DNA from: Sphingobium sp052327305
GTDB taxonomy: Bacteria; Pseudomonadota; Alphaproteobacteria; Sphingomonadales; Sphingomonadaceae
Assembly: GCF_052327305.1 (NCBI RefSeq)
Contig: NZ_CP182486.1
Span: 62,001-126,000, forward strand
Direction: 5' to 3'
Length of the DNA: 64,000 nucleotides
The position numbers were made by a program, and so were the translations under genes. Below are positions 52,214 through 60,409 of the stretch, one piece after another. The stretch's first letter is position 1. Each line of letters begins with the position of its first letter. The notes beneath the pieces were generated by a model. It was not told the DNA's origin. It did no database searches and was given only the letters and a program-made list of their open reading frames with translations.

Positions 52214-54751
52214 TCAAGTGATCCAACTTGAGATAGTCTCAAAACGCCACGAACCATTCTCGAGCCAGAACAGAATGGTGCCACCGGCCCAGCCACTCGA
52301 CCAGATCGCGTAGCCGCGCGATTTCTCGCGGTTCATGACCAGTGCAGGCAGTTCGATCAGACGGAAATCGGGCGAGCGGCGTTGCAGGGCCTCTTCGCCT
52401 TTCGCACCGTAGACCAGTACGGGCATCGGCAAGGGCACCATGCAGGCGAGGTCAGCGGGACGCCCCTTGACGAACAGCGGCCATTTCTCGCCGGTGGAAA
52501 CGCGCGTGATCCCGGAAAGCGGCGAGGCATCGGGGGCGCGGTCGATAGGCTCGCGGATCGCCGCCTCATCGATGCCGGTGAGCATCAGAAGAACCTTTCG
52601 GCGTACGGTTGTTGCCGGATCGGTAGCACCCTCTTTGCAGGAGGCCGCATCCGAGCCCACCACGAAGGGCGCCTCATCCGCGGGTCCGTTCACGCCCAGG
52701 TGCGCGGCAACCAGATCGGAAATGCCGTCGCCATCGCTGTCTTCGGTCAGCGCATCGATCGGAATATCAAGCCACAGGTTCGCCTCTTTTCGCAGGGTGC
52801 GCAGGCCCACGGGAGGATAGGTAATGCTAGAGGTATCCAATAGTGCGTACGTGACTTCGATCTGAAGGTGATCGCCCTTCAACAGCGGCAGTTTCGACGT
52901 CGGCGCTATCACGTAGGGAAAACGGACGGCGAGCCCGGTGTAGAGCGCCTTTCCCCATGTCTTCCCGCCATCGTGACTGAGATGCACCCAGTAACCGCCG
53001 CGCCCAACCTCGCCGCCGCGATCGAAAGCACCCGACTGGCTGATAGTAACGGCACGGGTTCCCTCACTCTCCCAGCGCACGGGTTCGAACCCCCGGGGCA
53101 ATGCGGCCCAGCCTTTTGGCCATTTGCTTTCCCCTGCCTCGGCCACTTGCTTGTCAGAGCGGGCAGTGATCAGTTGTGAAGGCAGCTTGGACTGAGCGAA
53201 CGCCGGATAGACCGGCTCGATCGGTGGCCGGTCCATGTAAGAGGTATAGGTCTCAACGTCGTCGAAGGCTGCAAGACCTGCAATACGTTCGTTTTCGATC
53301 AGTGCGGCGATCGAATCCCATTCGGGCAGATCGAGCGCTTTGAGCGCAGTTCGAGCCGCGATTTCTTCATCGTCTTCGTAAGGCGAGGGTTTCAGATCAT
53401 AGGCGACCGAACGTCTGGCATTGGCACAGACGCTGCCCGCCACGCTGACGTCGAACAGCCTGCAATAGAGCCGGGCAAGCGGAGCGTTCGCGCCCGAACC
53501 GCTCGTGCTAAAACCGGTCTCCAGCATCGGATAGGGATCGTGTTGCTGTCCATCGAGAGCCCATGACAAGATCAGACTGTCGATGTCAGGATCGCGTCCG
53601 GGGGCATCTTCGCCCTCGCTGCACCCCTCCGCTGCCATACTCACATCCTTCGCGGTACGGGCCGCAAAAAGACAATTCACCAGCCTGCGTTGCACCGGCA
53701 ATTGCGGGTCGGTCTCGATCAGCACGCGCGCCTCGTCCTTGCGGTCCGCCAGGTACAGCGCGGCAGCAAGGCTCGTGGTCAGGCTGGCGTGGCTTTCCGA
53801 GGCGAAGGCTACGGGAATGCCATCGATCGTGGCGGTGAAGCCAGCTTGGGTGTCGTCCAGCATCGCGCGGCGGCCCGCCGGATCAAGCGCATCGTATAGG
53901 GCTAGTCCATGTGCGTCTGCCCCTCGCGTAAACGCATCGGCGATCGCATCACGCGTGAGCGCCAGCGTGAACATGCGCTGATCCGGCTGTGCGACGTGCT
54001 GCGCAGCCTCGGGCCGCAGAAGCCACAGGGTTAATGTGCTTTGCTTCTGAAGTAAGCTGTCCAATAGGGCAAGATCGGCGACCCGGTGCGTGGGGTCGGT
54101 CTGAAGCGTTTCCAGCAACGGTTCGCTGCAACCGGTTACGGCAGTAATAGAACGCAAGGATGCCGGGCGGTCCGCGACGGTGCCGGGTAGCGTAAGCAGG
54201 CTCTTGTCGCAGACATTGGCCTCGTCGAGCGTCGAGGCGGCAAATTGCACCAACAAGGGATCGTGATTGGCCTGATCGAGCGCCTTGTCGATCCCGGCGA
54301 TCAGGTGGGTGCGATTGCGAACGGCATCGGGCTGGTCTCCGAAAAAGTCGTATTTGTATGCCCACACCAGAGCCCAGTTGTGCACGAGTTGGCGCACGGG
54401 GCCATCGGACAGTGCGAAACGCCGCGCCATGTCAAGGCTGGCAGCATCAAGATCATTGCTCTCAAGCGAAGCGAGCAATGCACTCGTCCAGTTGCGAAAT
54501 GGATCCGGCGCAGTTGCTCGAATGCTTTCGGCAATGTCCTTCCTCGATGTCAGAAGGTTTTTGCGAAGCGTCTTCTTATCGGTTGCGAAAAGGTTCTTCT
54601 TGGGCGTGTCAAGACCGGCATCACCGGTGATCACTTCCGCAGGAGCCACTTCTACGCTCGCATCGTCATGCGCGACGCCGGACGAAGATAAGCCGGCGGC
54701 AAACAGCAAAGCAAGCAGGCAGAAGCCCGATTTCAGATTTGATCCGCGCAA
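52214..54751 (-). CDS. Large exported protein of unknown function
   Basis: 845 aa from a TTG start with GGGG 7 nt upstream; no ATG is near, and a TTG at 54805 could add 18 residues. Signal peptide (GFCLLALLFAAGLSSSGVAH). The mature protein is helical and repeat-like over its first half, Asp/Glu-rich, with scattered Cys (possible disulfides). Near the C-terminus is an EF-hand/thrombospondin-3-like 'DSDGDGISDLVAAHLG', a calcium-binding type loop, and a tail with 'GYWVHLSHDGGKTWGKALYTG'. No family recognised. It is the largest cargo gene of the element; codon use looks like the core genome. Confidence 0.65.
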   Translation of the reverse strand: MRGSNLKSGFCLLALLFAAGLSSSGVAHDDASVEVAPAEVITGDAGLDTPKKNLFATDKKTLRKNLLTSRKDIAESIRATAPDPFRNWTSALLASLESNDLDAASLDMARRFALSDGPVRQLVHNWALVWAYKYDFFGDQPDAVRNRTHLIAGIDKALDQANHDPLLVQFAASTLDEANVCDKSLLTLPGTVADRPASLRSITAVTGCSEPLLETLQTDPTHRVADLALLDSLLQKQSTLTLWLLRPEAAQHVAQPDQRMFTLALTRDAIADAFTRGADAHGLALYDALDPAGRRAMLDDTQAGFTATIDGIPVAFASESHASLTTSLAAALYLADRKDEARVLIETDPQLPVQRRLVNCLFAARTAKDVSMAAEGCSEGEDAPGRDPDIDSLILSWALDGQQHDPYPMLETGFSTSGSGANAPLARLYCRLFDVSVAGSVCANARRSVAYDLKPSPYEDDEEIAARTALKALDLPEWDSIAALIENERIAGLAAFDDVETYTSYMDRPPIEPVYPAFAQSKLPSQLITARSDKQVAEAGESKWPKGWAALPRGFEPVRWESEGTRAVTISQSGAFDRGGEVGRGGYWVHLSHDGGKTWGKALYTGLAVRFPYVIAPTSKLPLLKGDHLQIEVTYALLDTSSITYPPVGLRTLRKEANLWLDIPIDALTEDSDGDGISDLVAAHLGVNGPADEAPFVVGSDAASCKEGATDPATTVRRKVLLMLTGIDEAAIREPIDRAPDASPLSGITRVSTGEKWPLFVKGRPADLACMVPLPMPVLVYGAKGEEALQRRSPDFRLIELPALVMNREKSRGYAIWSSGWAGGTILFWLENGSWRFETISSWIT

Positions 54752-55083
54752 CTTAACACCCCATCTCTCCCCAGGCTTCAGCTCCTGCAGACTAGCGCGA
54801 GACAATGCGATGTCGAGATTATGGTTCAGAAGATCCGGTGGTACTCAGAGAGAACCGAACATCAGCAACACGTTTTGGCCGCTTCCCACTCCGTGAGATC
54901 GAACGGTGCCCGTTCGCGACCGGCCAGAGTCGCTCGTTCCCCGGATACAGCTCGCCGCCGCGCCAACCGCCGCTTCGTCCGAAACCCGTCGTTTACCGAC
55001 GCCACCGGAAACGGCCGTTATGTCCCAATAGCTAACCTAACATGAGCGAGTTGGGAGAGCCGCAATTTGAGCGGGCATGGGCG
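54752..55083. other. Gene-poor stretch (332 bp)
   Basis: Between the large exported protein and the early cassette. Two rightward open frames here lack ribosome sites and overlap leftward genes. It must hold the leftward promoter of the exported protein. Nothing else supported. Confidence 0.55.
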
Positions 55084-55437
55084 CTAATGGATCGCCTCCG
55101 CCTGCTCTTTCTGCACGAACAGCATCTGCCTGATCTTGCTAATCCCGATCGAGGCCACAGCGTCGAAATAGGCCCGCGTGAATGGCGCTGCTTCATCAAC
55201 CGTGAGCCCGAACGCCTCGGCTACGATCTCGTTGATGCCGCCCGCAGGCGTCGCTGGGTTTGAGCATTCGACCGCGATCTGCGCCTGGCGGGTGGCATAG
55301 GCACCTAGCTGCGTCGAGAGAGCCACGATCTGCTCCGGCGTCAGGTCCGCGCGCACTTTGTCGATGTGTTCGCTGGAGGGGAGGTCCCGCCCTGCAGGCC
55401 TTGGGCGTTTCGGAGTTCGAGGCAAACGCTTCGTCAT
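55084..55437 (-). CDS. Hypothetical protein with basic N-terminus
   Basis: 117 aa. AAGGA 6 nt before the ATG. Basic, Pro-rich head (MTKRLPRTPKRPRPAGRD), then helical acidic body 'DKVRADLTPEQIVALSTQLGAYATRQAQ'. The head could bind nucleic acid. Last gene of the leftward early cassette. No family recognised. Confidence 0.6.
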   Translation of the reverse strand: MTKRLPRTPKRPRPAGRDLPSSEHIDKVRADLTPEQIVALSTQLGAYATRQAQIAVECSNPATPAGGINEIVAEAFGLTVDEAAPFTRAYFDAVASIGISKIRQMLFVQKEQAEAIH

Positions 55438-55646
55438 ATTGTTCCTTTCGATGAGTGGGGCTGGAGCCGCCAATGCCAGACATCTCCAGCCCCGCGGTGA
55501 CAGCGCGGCTCGTGGCTCGCCTTGCTGCCGCCAATCGCGCTGGCGCCTGAAAGGCAGCGCGAACTGTGAAGAAAAGGGAGCGGGACGCCGGGGGAGTTGT
55601 CCCGCTCCAGTGAGGCCGGCCCCGAAGCTGCCGGCCCGCCTACAAA

Positions 55647-56267
55647 CTAGCGAGCAGGCCTGATCAGCCGGCTCACGTTGGGATGCTCGAGCACTGCCTC
55701 GATCAGTGCGGGATCGGGACCAATCGGTTCTCGCGAGGCGAGGGAGCGGAAGTTATGAGCGTGGCTTAGCAGCTCATCGATCTCGCGATGGAGCCCGTCG
55801 AGACTGGGAACAGCGCCTCTGAGGGCATCTGTCGTCGCATGCATCCGTCGCAGCCCAACGAGCATCTCCACGGCCTGCGCCATCAGCTCATCTGCCAACT
55901 CCCGGGTGGCTTCGCAGAGCAAGTTGGTGCGAGCTGATCGGAAACGCATATGGTAATCGTCGGCCTCCCTGTGAGCGCTCATGAGGCCGCGCTTTCGTGC
56001 CAGCAACTCATCGCGACGTTGCTCAAGCTGTATCTTGGAGGCCGGCTCATCGCCTTCCCCAAGCGTGGCGAGAGCTAGCTCTTTGGAGTAATTCGCGTCG
56101 AAATCGCGATCACGCAGCTCCGAATGAACTTGCTGCAACTCGTCATCGATGTCTGCGATCGCCAGCCTGATTCTTTCCTCTCGTTCCAGTGAACTGCGGC
56201 GCTCGTCGAGGAGAGGCGAAGGGTTCATTGCATCAAGCGCAGCGGTCACGTGGGCGTAATTGCTCAT
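55647..56267 (-). CDS. Coiled-coil hypothetical protein
   Basis: 206 aa, almost entirely heptad-like and charged ('SSLEREERIRLAIADIDDELQQVHSELRDRD' across two segments). Its ATG overlaps the stop of the 216-aa upstream gene (ATGA). Probably forms a complex with its neighbour. Function unknown. Confidence 0.65.
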   Translation of the reverse strand: MSNYAHVTAALDAMNPSPLLDERRSSLEREERIRLAIADIDDELQQVHSELRDRDFDANYSKELALATLGEGDEPASKIQLEQRRDELLARKRGLMSAHREADDYHMRFRSARTNLLCEATRELADELMAQAVEMLVGLRRMHATTDALRGAVPSLDGLHREIDELLSHAHNFRSLASREPIGPDPALIEAVLEHPNVSRLIRPAR

Positions 56268-56914
56268 GCGCGGCCTCCCGTCGTAACCTGAGTGGCATAG
56301 GCGCGTGCCCAGACGTCGTCGACCTTGGCGGCGGGACTCGACTTGTCGCGAAGCTCATGGGTGGAAGCCTGCTTGGTACTTGCGATCGCTGCCGGTGATC
56401 CGGCGGCACTGGCATCTCCGATCATCGCGTTAGGACGGCCCCAAGCCTTTTCCCAGACTCCGTCACTGGCTGATCTGCGCGCGGCCGCAACTTTCTTTTC
56501 CTCTTCCTCCTTAATCACCTTGTCGTAGATTTGCTGATGCGCGGCCGACATTTTTGGCAGGGCTGGTGCGGAGGTCGCGGCTGGCTTAGCGGGGGCAGGC
56601 GCTGCGGCTGATGGTGCCTTCGCCTGAGGAGCGGCAACAAGGTGTGCAATGGCACGAGGCGTCCCCGACGAAGCTACCAAGCGCTGCAAAGTTTCTCTGC
56701 TTTCCGCCAGCTTTTTCCCGAACCGCTCGATATCGTTAGACGCTTGCTGAGCCCGAAAAGTGTCGGCTCCGCTCGCGCGGCTCATCGCTGCATCGAAGGT
56801 GCTTTCCGCACCTTTCAACAGTCCTTCGAGCCGCGTAACGTCAGCTTTCAACCGTTCAATCCTGGCCGCCTTTTCAGCGGCCTCGATCGCGGCATTTCGT
56901 GATTCCATGGTCAT
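56264..56914 (-). CDS. Coiled-coil protein with Ala/Pro-rich linker
   Basis: 216 aa. N-terminal coiled coil ('IERLKADVTRLEGLLKGAE'), Ala/Pro/Lys-rich linker (~95-120), second helical part, then 'VWEKAWGRPNAM' and 'VWARAYATQ' as two short Trp motifs. AGGA 7 nt before the ATG decides it over a longer reading. Overlaps the next coiled-coil gene. Function unknown. Confidence 0.65.
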   Translation of the reverse strand: MTMESRNAAIEAAEKAARIERLKADVTRLEGLLKGAESTFDAAMSRASGADTFRAQQASNDIERFGKKLAESRETLQRLVASSGTPRAIAHLVAAPQAKAPSAAAPAPAKPAATSAPALPKMSAAHQQIYDKVIKEEEEKKVAAARRSASDGVWEKAWGRPNAMIGDASAAGSPAAIASTKQASTHELRDKSSPAAKVDDVWARAYATQVTTGGRA

Positions 56915-56950
56915 CGGTGGTCCTTTCAATGTTTTACGATGTGGCTGAGA

Positions 56951-57931
56951 TCATCGGAGGGGTTCCCGTCTGCCCGTGAGATCGGAATCGAAGGTGGAGA
57001 CCACCCCAAGATCGAAGGGGTCGGCGGCGCGATTTACGGAGCGCGCGATCGGGGAGCGAGAAGAGCCAGGCTTGGCGCTCTCAGCCCGCGTGGCCTGCAC
57101 TTGCCGGAGGTATTCGTCGGTGTAGCCGCGCTGCCGGAGCCATTGGTGATGCGCTTCGTCTTCCACATGCTTGTCGAGGATCCGCCCGATCATGCCCAAT
57201 GCAGGGGTTTGGATTTCCTCACTCACCATGCAGTCGGTAAGCGCATCGATCAGAGCTGGATCGGTGATAGGAACTTTTTTCGCCTGCCGAGCAATCTGCG
57301 AAAGCGTCGAGATCAACGCTCCTTCCGGCAGACCTTCGCTGATCAACTTTTTCAAACTGCTGGTCGCATCACGTGACGACAGTCGCGCAGCTTTGCTGAA
57401 TCTATTTCCTTGCTTAGCAAAATCTATTTCCCCCCTTAGGGGAATATAGTGTGCAGTGGTTTCTGGCAGATTTGTGCGGGTTTCAAAATTATCACGGCCA
57501 ACTATTTCCGGACCTTCATTGGCGTCCTCGCCAACTATTTCGGGCGGATCGTTGGCGATTTCGCCAACTACCTCGTCACTGATTTGTTGGCCATTTGACC
57601 AACTATCTGTCGGCCCGGAGCGGACTGCATCCGGCTCGTCATAGATGAGGCGAAGGGTGAACTTTCGCTTGTCCAGCAGCTGAGGCTCACGAACGACATA
57701 ACCCTTGCGCAAGAGGCGGCCGATCGTTTTGGACATGCTGGTGTAGTCGCAGCCGACCATCGCCGTGAGTGTTTTGTTAGAGGCGACGCAGCCAGCGCCT
57801 TTGCCCTTACTGGCGCTCATGCCGTCATGGATAGCGATCGCGCCCAGGACGCGATGATCCAGTGCAGAGAGCTCGCCATCGCAGATTGCACGCCTCGGCA
57901 GGCAATAGAAGGTACGGCGGTCGCTAGCCAT
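56951..57931 (-). CDS. Winged-helix protein, phage replication initiator-like
   Basis: 326 aa. N-terminal ~90 aa form a winged helix (LPRRAI, LDHRVLGAIAIHDGMS, CVASNKTLTAMVG, SMSKTIGRLLRKGYVVREP), then a disordered acidic linker with repeats of E-I-V-G-x-D/E, then a helical C-terminus (SSLKKLISEGLPEGALI, AHHQWLRQRGYTDEYL). This layout resembles O-type replication initiators, but no helicase loader follows. Its ATG overlaps the stop of the upstream paralogue by 8 bp. Confidence 0.65.
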   Translation of the reverse strand: MASDRRTFYCLPRRAICDGELSALDHRVLGAIAIHDGMSASKGKGAGCVASNKTLTAMVGCDYTSMSKTIGRLLRKGYVVREPQLLDKRKFTLRLIYDEPDAVRSGPTDSWSNGQQISDEVVGEIANDPPEIVGEDANEGPEIVGRDNFETRTNLPETTAHYIPLRGEIDFAKQGNRFSKAARLSSRDATSSLKKLISEGLPEGALISTLSQIARQAKKVPITDPALIDALTDCMVSEEIQTPALGMIGRILDKHVEDEAHHQWLRQRGYTDEYLRQVQATRAESAKPGSSRSPIARSVNRAADPFDLGVVSTFDSDLTGRREPLR

Positions 57932-58211
57932 TATGGAAGACCGATTGCGGGAGCTGCCGACGCCAATCGCTTGGCTGAAAGGTTACGCCGTCCCTGAGAT
58001 ACCCTGCCTTGATCAGGCCCGAGATTGATTTTGCGGTGTTCGAAAAGTGCGTGTCGATCGCCGCAGCAATTTGCCGAACGCCGCGCTGGCCAGACATGCG
58101 ATCAAAAGCCGAGATTGTGCCGAGCACCCTGAGGTCTGTCACTGTCAGAGCCTTTTCGAGTAGGGCACGCGCTGGCAGCGCAGCGAAAATGGCTTTGGGA
58201 GCCGCAGCCAC
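57924..58211 (-). CDS. Short winged-helix protein, paralogue of the downstream gene
   Basis: 95 aa. Same opening plan as its neighbour: 'LPARALLEKALTVTDLRVLGTISAFDRMS' split, then 'QIAAAIDTHFSNTAKSISGLIKAGYLRDG' split. GTG start one base past the upstream stop; a longer ATG reading from 58244 adds 11 residues that do not align. May compete with or repress the longer protein. Confidence 0.6.
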   Translation of the reverse strand: MAAAPKAIFAALPARALLEKALTVTDLRVLGTISAFDRMSGQRGVRQIAAAIDTHFSNTAKSISGLIKAGYLRDGVTFQPSDWRRQLPQSVFHNG

Positions 58212-58212
58212 A

Positions 58213-58410
58213 TTAGCTGCCCAAATCCACGAGCATGACGCCATCTGTCTTTTGGACCGAGAGGGCGTAGGTCATCGCCTCGCCATGCGAGCTGAAGCGC
58301 TGGGGGCGATCACCGACGATTGGGGGATCGAAGCGCGCCACGAACTTGCTGAGAAAGGGCTCGCGCTCGATAACCAACTTACGGCCGGTGCCGACTGAAG
58401 GAAAAGTCAC
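58213..58410 (-). CDS. Small hypothetical protein
   Basis: 65 aa, GTG start overlapping the AlpA-like stop (GTGA). 'LSKFVARFDPPIVGDRPQRFSSHGEAMTYA' suggests a small alpha/beta protein. No family recognised; part of the leftward early operon. Confidence 0.5.
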   Translation of the reverse strand: MTFPSVGTGRKLVIEREPFLSKFVARFDPPIVGDRPQRFSSHGEAMTYALSVQKTDGVMLVDLGS

Positions 58411-58601
58411 GCTGCCTGGCTCGTGCTGGTGCGCTGCTTTTTGTCTAGCCAGCTGCTGACCGACGCCAAATCATAGCGAACAGCTGTTCCAATTTTTACG
58501 AACGGGGGACCGTCACCAGTGAGACGAAGTTTATTGAGATAGCTTTTCGAAACGGACCAACGAGCCGCAAGCTCCTCGGTGTCGATAAGTGTTCCGCTCA
58601 T
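58407..58601 (-). CDS. AlpA/excisionase-like helix-turn-helix protein
   Basis: 64 aa. 'LIDTEELAARWSVSKSYLNKLRLTGDGPPFVKIGTAVRYDLASVSSWL' split: MerR-like winged HTH with the 'GP.fvKiG..vrY' wing typical of AlpA and Xis proteins. In P4-like elements such proteins direct excision and switch on the integrase. It sits 40 nt after the 223-aa gene. Confidence 0.8.
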   Translation of the reverse strand: MSGTLIDTEELAARWSVSKSYLNKLRLTGDGPPFVKIGTAVRYDLASVSSWLDKKQRTSTSQAA

Positions 58602-58640
58602 GTGGGATGCCCTCTAAAGTTACCGTGGGCATCCCAGTTA

Positions 58641-59312
58641 TCACCGGTCCAATCCTAGAAAAATGCAGTTATTTGTCACGTGCTCCTTCGATGCTGCACC
58701 ATTTCTGGCGCGCTCGACATTGGTTTTCCGACCTGGTTTTGGTCGAAGATCTTCCAACGAAAATCGCGGAGGCTTCACAGCAAAAGAAGCGCCATACTTC
58801 TGGGGTACGGGTACATATCCCAGCTGTTCAGCATATCGAACGAACTCTGACCACCGGTCTTTGACCGATCTAATTGAACGTCCTGACAGGCACATTTCTT
58901 CCGCGGCAATTAGCTGGGCTTCGCCACGTGACATTCCTCTAGCTTCGAGACCTAGCACGCGCGTGCCAAATTCGATCAGCTGATGTTCCGCGTCTAGCTG
59001 GGACCGCGAATGCAGCGCTCTATCACGGCTTTTTGCAAACTTCGCAAAGGCTTCTGCGAGGGGCTCCATCTGGCCGATGGAGAATAACATGCGAAGTCTC
59101 TCCACTCCAACGTACCTCGCCATTCGCAATATCGGCGGAACAAGGGTATTCCGGCGTTCGCCTATACTAGGAGCAGCGTCCAAGATCGCGAAGCAATCAC
59201 GTTGGAACTGCATCGATGGTAGTTCAAGGAATTGCGCACAGGCATCCAAGATCAGTTTCGCCGACACCCTGCGCGTTTCGAAAATCGCGAGTTCTTTTGC
59301 AGATGGCTTCAC
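58641..59312 (-). CDS. Hypothetical protein of the early cassette
   Basis: 223 aa, helical and basic. GGAGG lies 7 nt before this GTG, favouring it over a GTG at 59330. 'SRGEAQLIAAEEMCLSGRSIRSVKDRW' has an HTH-like look, but no domain is recognised. Sits between the integrase-side small genes and the AlpA-like gene, as a possible element regulator. Confidence 0.6.
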   Translation of the reverse strand: MKPSAKELAIFETRRVSAKLILDACAQFLELPSMQFQRDCFAILDAAPSIGERRNTLVPPILRMARYVGVERLRMLFSIGQMEPLAEAFAKFAKSRDRALHSRSQLDAEHQLIEFGTRVLGLEARGMSRGEAQLIAAEEMCLSGRSIRSVKDRWSEFVRYAEQLGYVPVPQKYGASFAVKPPRFSLEDLRPKPGRKTNVERARNGAASKEHVTNNCIFLGLDR

Positions 59313-59465
59313 TGCCCCACCTCCGGGCACCTCAGAGAATTGGAGGGCAGACGCGTGAGGTGACGCGCTCTTCGCCTGGCCGGGCTAGCCCTCCTGCGCC
59401 GCGACGCGGCACATCCGGTTTATTACGTTGTCGCGCAGCGTCCAGTGCTGAGCGACGGGAGCCTG

Positions 59466-60095
59466 TCACGCTCGGGGGCGGCGTGGCACTCCACGCTTCC
59501 GACGGAATAGCTGACGGCGAGTTGGGACACCGGGAGGGGTGAACAGACGATAGTTCCTGACCTCCCTCCGCATCTCTCGGCTACCCCAATCACGATACTG
59601 TCGATATTGCGGAAAGCACCTCGTCCGCTGAATGCGCGTCCTATGGACGGCGCGTGCCGCAGCATCAGAGAACTCCCCAATAAGCGCCTCTTCCTCGCCA
59701 TCCTCGTTTGTCAGTTCTGCCTCATCGTCCACGGCGCCGCCGCCTGGATCGCTGATCGGACAGCCGGGGCCGCTGGAACGTACATCCATGTAACCGCCTG
59801 CCACGTCTTCGTTGGCGATATCCCCTCCGGCGTCAGCAATCGGGCATCCTGGCCCACTGGCATTCGCCAAAGCTTCCCCAGGCAATGCGAATGAGTCTTC
59901 GCTGTCGTCGTCCTCGCTCTCGGGATCGCCATCCGCGAGGTCCAGCAGATCGATGGCGATCGAGATGAAGCCTTCAAGTTGCGTCCGATCAAATCGAGAG
60001 AGCGCACGACTGACAGTGAATGAAGGCAACGGCGGGATCCGTTGCGCGAGTACCGCCTCCCCGCAGTGTTCCCGGCTTGAGATCTGGTCAAGCAT
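59466..60095 (-). CDS. Acidic-centre hypothetical protein with internal repeat
   Basis: 209 aa. Helical N-terminus (LEGFISIAIDLLDLADGD), acidic stretch, then two copies of a SGPGCPI(A/S)D(A/P)GG unit (~85-125) and a strongly basic C-terminus (RRQLFRRKRGVPRRPRA). Its ATG lies inside the upstream gene's stop region. Proteins of this acidic-repeat kind recur beside sphingomonad integrases (from memory). Function unknown. Confidence 0.55.
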   Translation of the reverse strand: MLDQISSREHCGEAVLAQRIPPLPSFTVSRALSRFDRTQLEGFISIAIDLLDLADGDPESEDDDSEDSFALPGEALANASGPGCPIADAGGDIANEDVAGGYMDVRSSGPGCPISDPGGGAVDDEAELTNEDGEEEALIGEFSDAAARAVHRTRIQRTRCFPQYRQYRDWGSREMRREVRNYRLFTPPGVPTRRQLFRRKRGVPRRPRA

Positions 60096-60333
60096 CGGTC
60101 GTCTCCATGCTTGAGCGTGACAGGATGGCGGAACGAACGGCCGAACGCTCATCATCGCTAAGCGCCTCCGCCATGGAGAACGTCGAGCGGGCGGGCTGGA
60201 CCGGGAAGGCGAAGCAGGGTTCGCCGTTTGCGATGAGCCAGCCTCCCCCCGCGGCGGCAAAGCCACGAAGCCAACTATCTGGATCGAAACTATCGACGCG
60301 CGATGCGCGCGAGCCTAAAGCATGAACAGCCAT
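60088..60333 (-). CDS. Small hypothetical protein
   Basis: 81 aa. GGAG 8 nt before the ATG. 'SWLRGFAAAGGGWLIANGEPCFAFPV' is an alpha/beta core; overlaps the next gene by 8 bp, so translated as a pair. Common next to sphingomonad integrases in my recollection. Function unknown. Confidence 0.6.
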   Translation of the reverse strand: MAVHALGSRASRVDSFDPDSWLRGFAAAGGGWLIANGEPCFAFPVQPARSTFSMAEALSDDERSAVRSAILSRSSMETTDA

Positions 60334-60362
60334 GATCAGCACTCCATTGCTGGTGGTGGTTA

Positions 60363-60397
60363 GGCCCGGCGCGATGGTACCAGCATCGCGCCGAGCC
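60363..60397 (-). terminator. Long hairpin after the integrase gene
   Basis: A 14-pair stem (one G-U) around the loop GTACCAG; the core arms are GGCGCGATG and CATCGCGCC. It starts 13 nt past the integrase stop. There is no U-tract, so termination or mRNA end protection are both possible. Confidence 0.5.
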
Positions 60398-60409
60398 GTT
60401 CTCCCGGGA

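Noticed and set aside
54805..55035. Plus-strand frame in the gap before the early cassette
   Set aside because: Arg/Pro-rich product, no ribosome site, overlaps a second frame on the same strand.
55042..55263. 73-aa plus-strand frame MSELGEPQ...
   Set aside because: Overlaps the leftward 117-aa gene, which has AAGGA at the right spacing; this frame has none.
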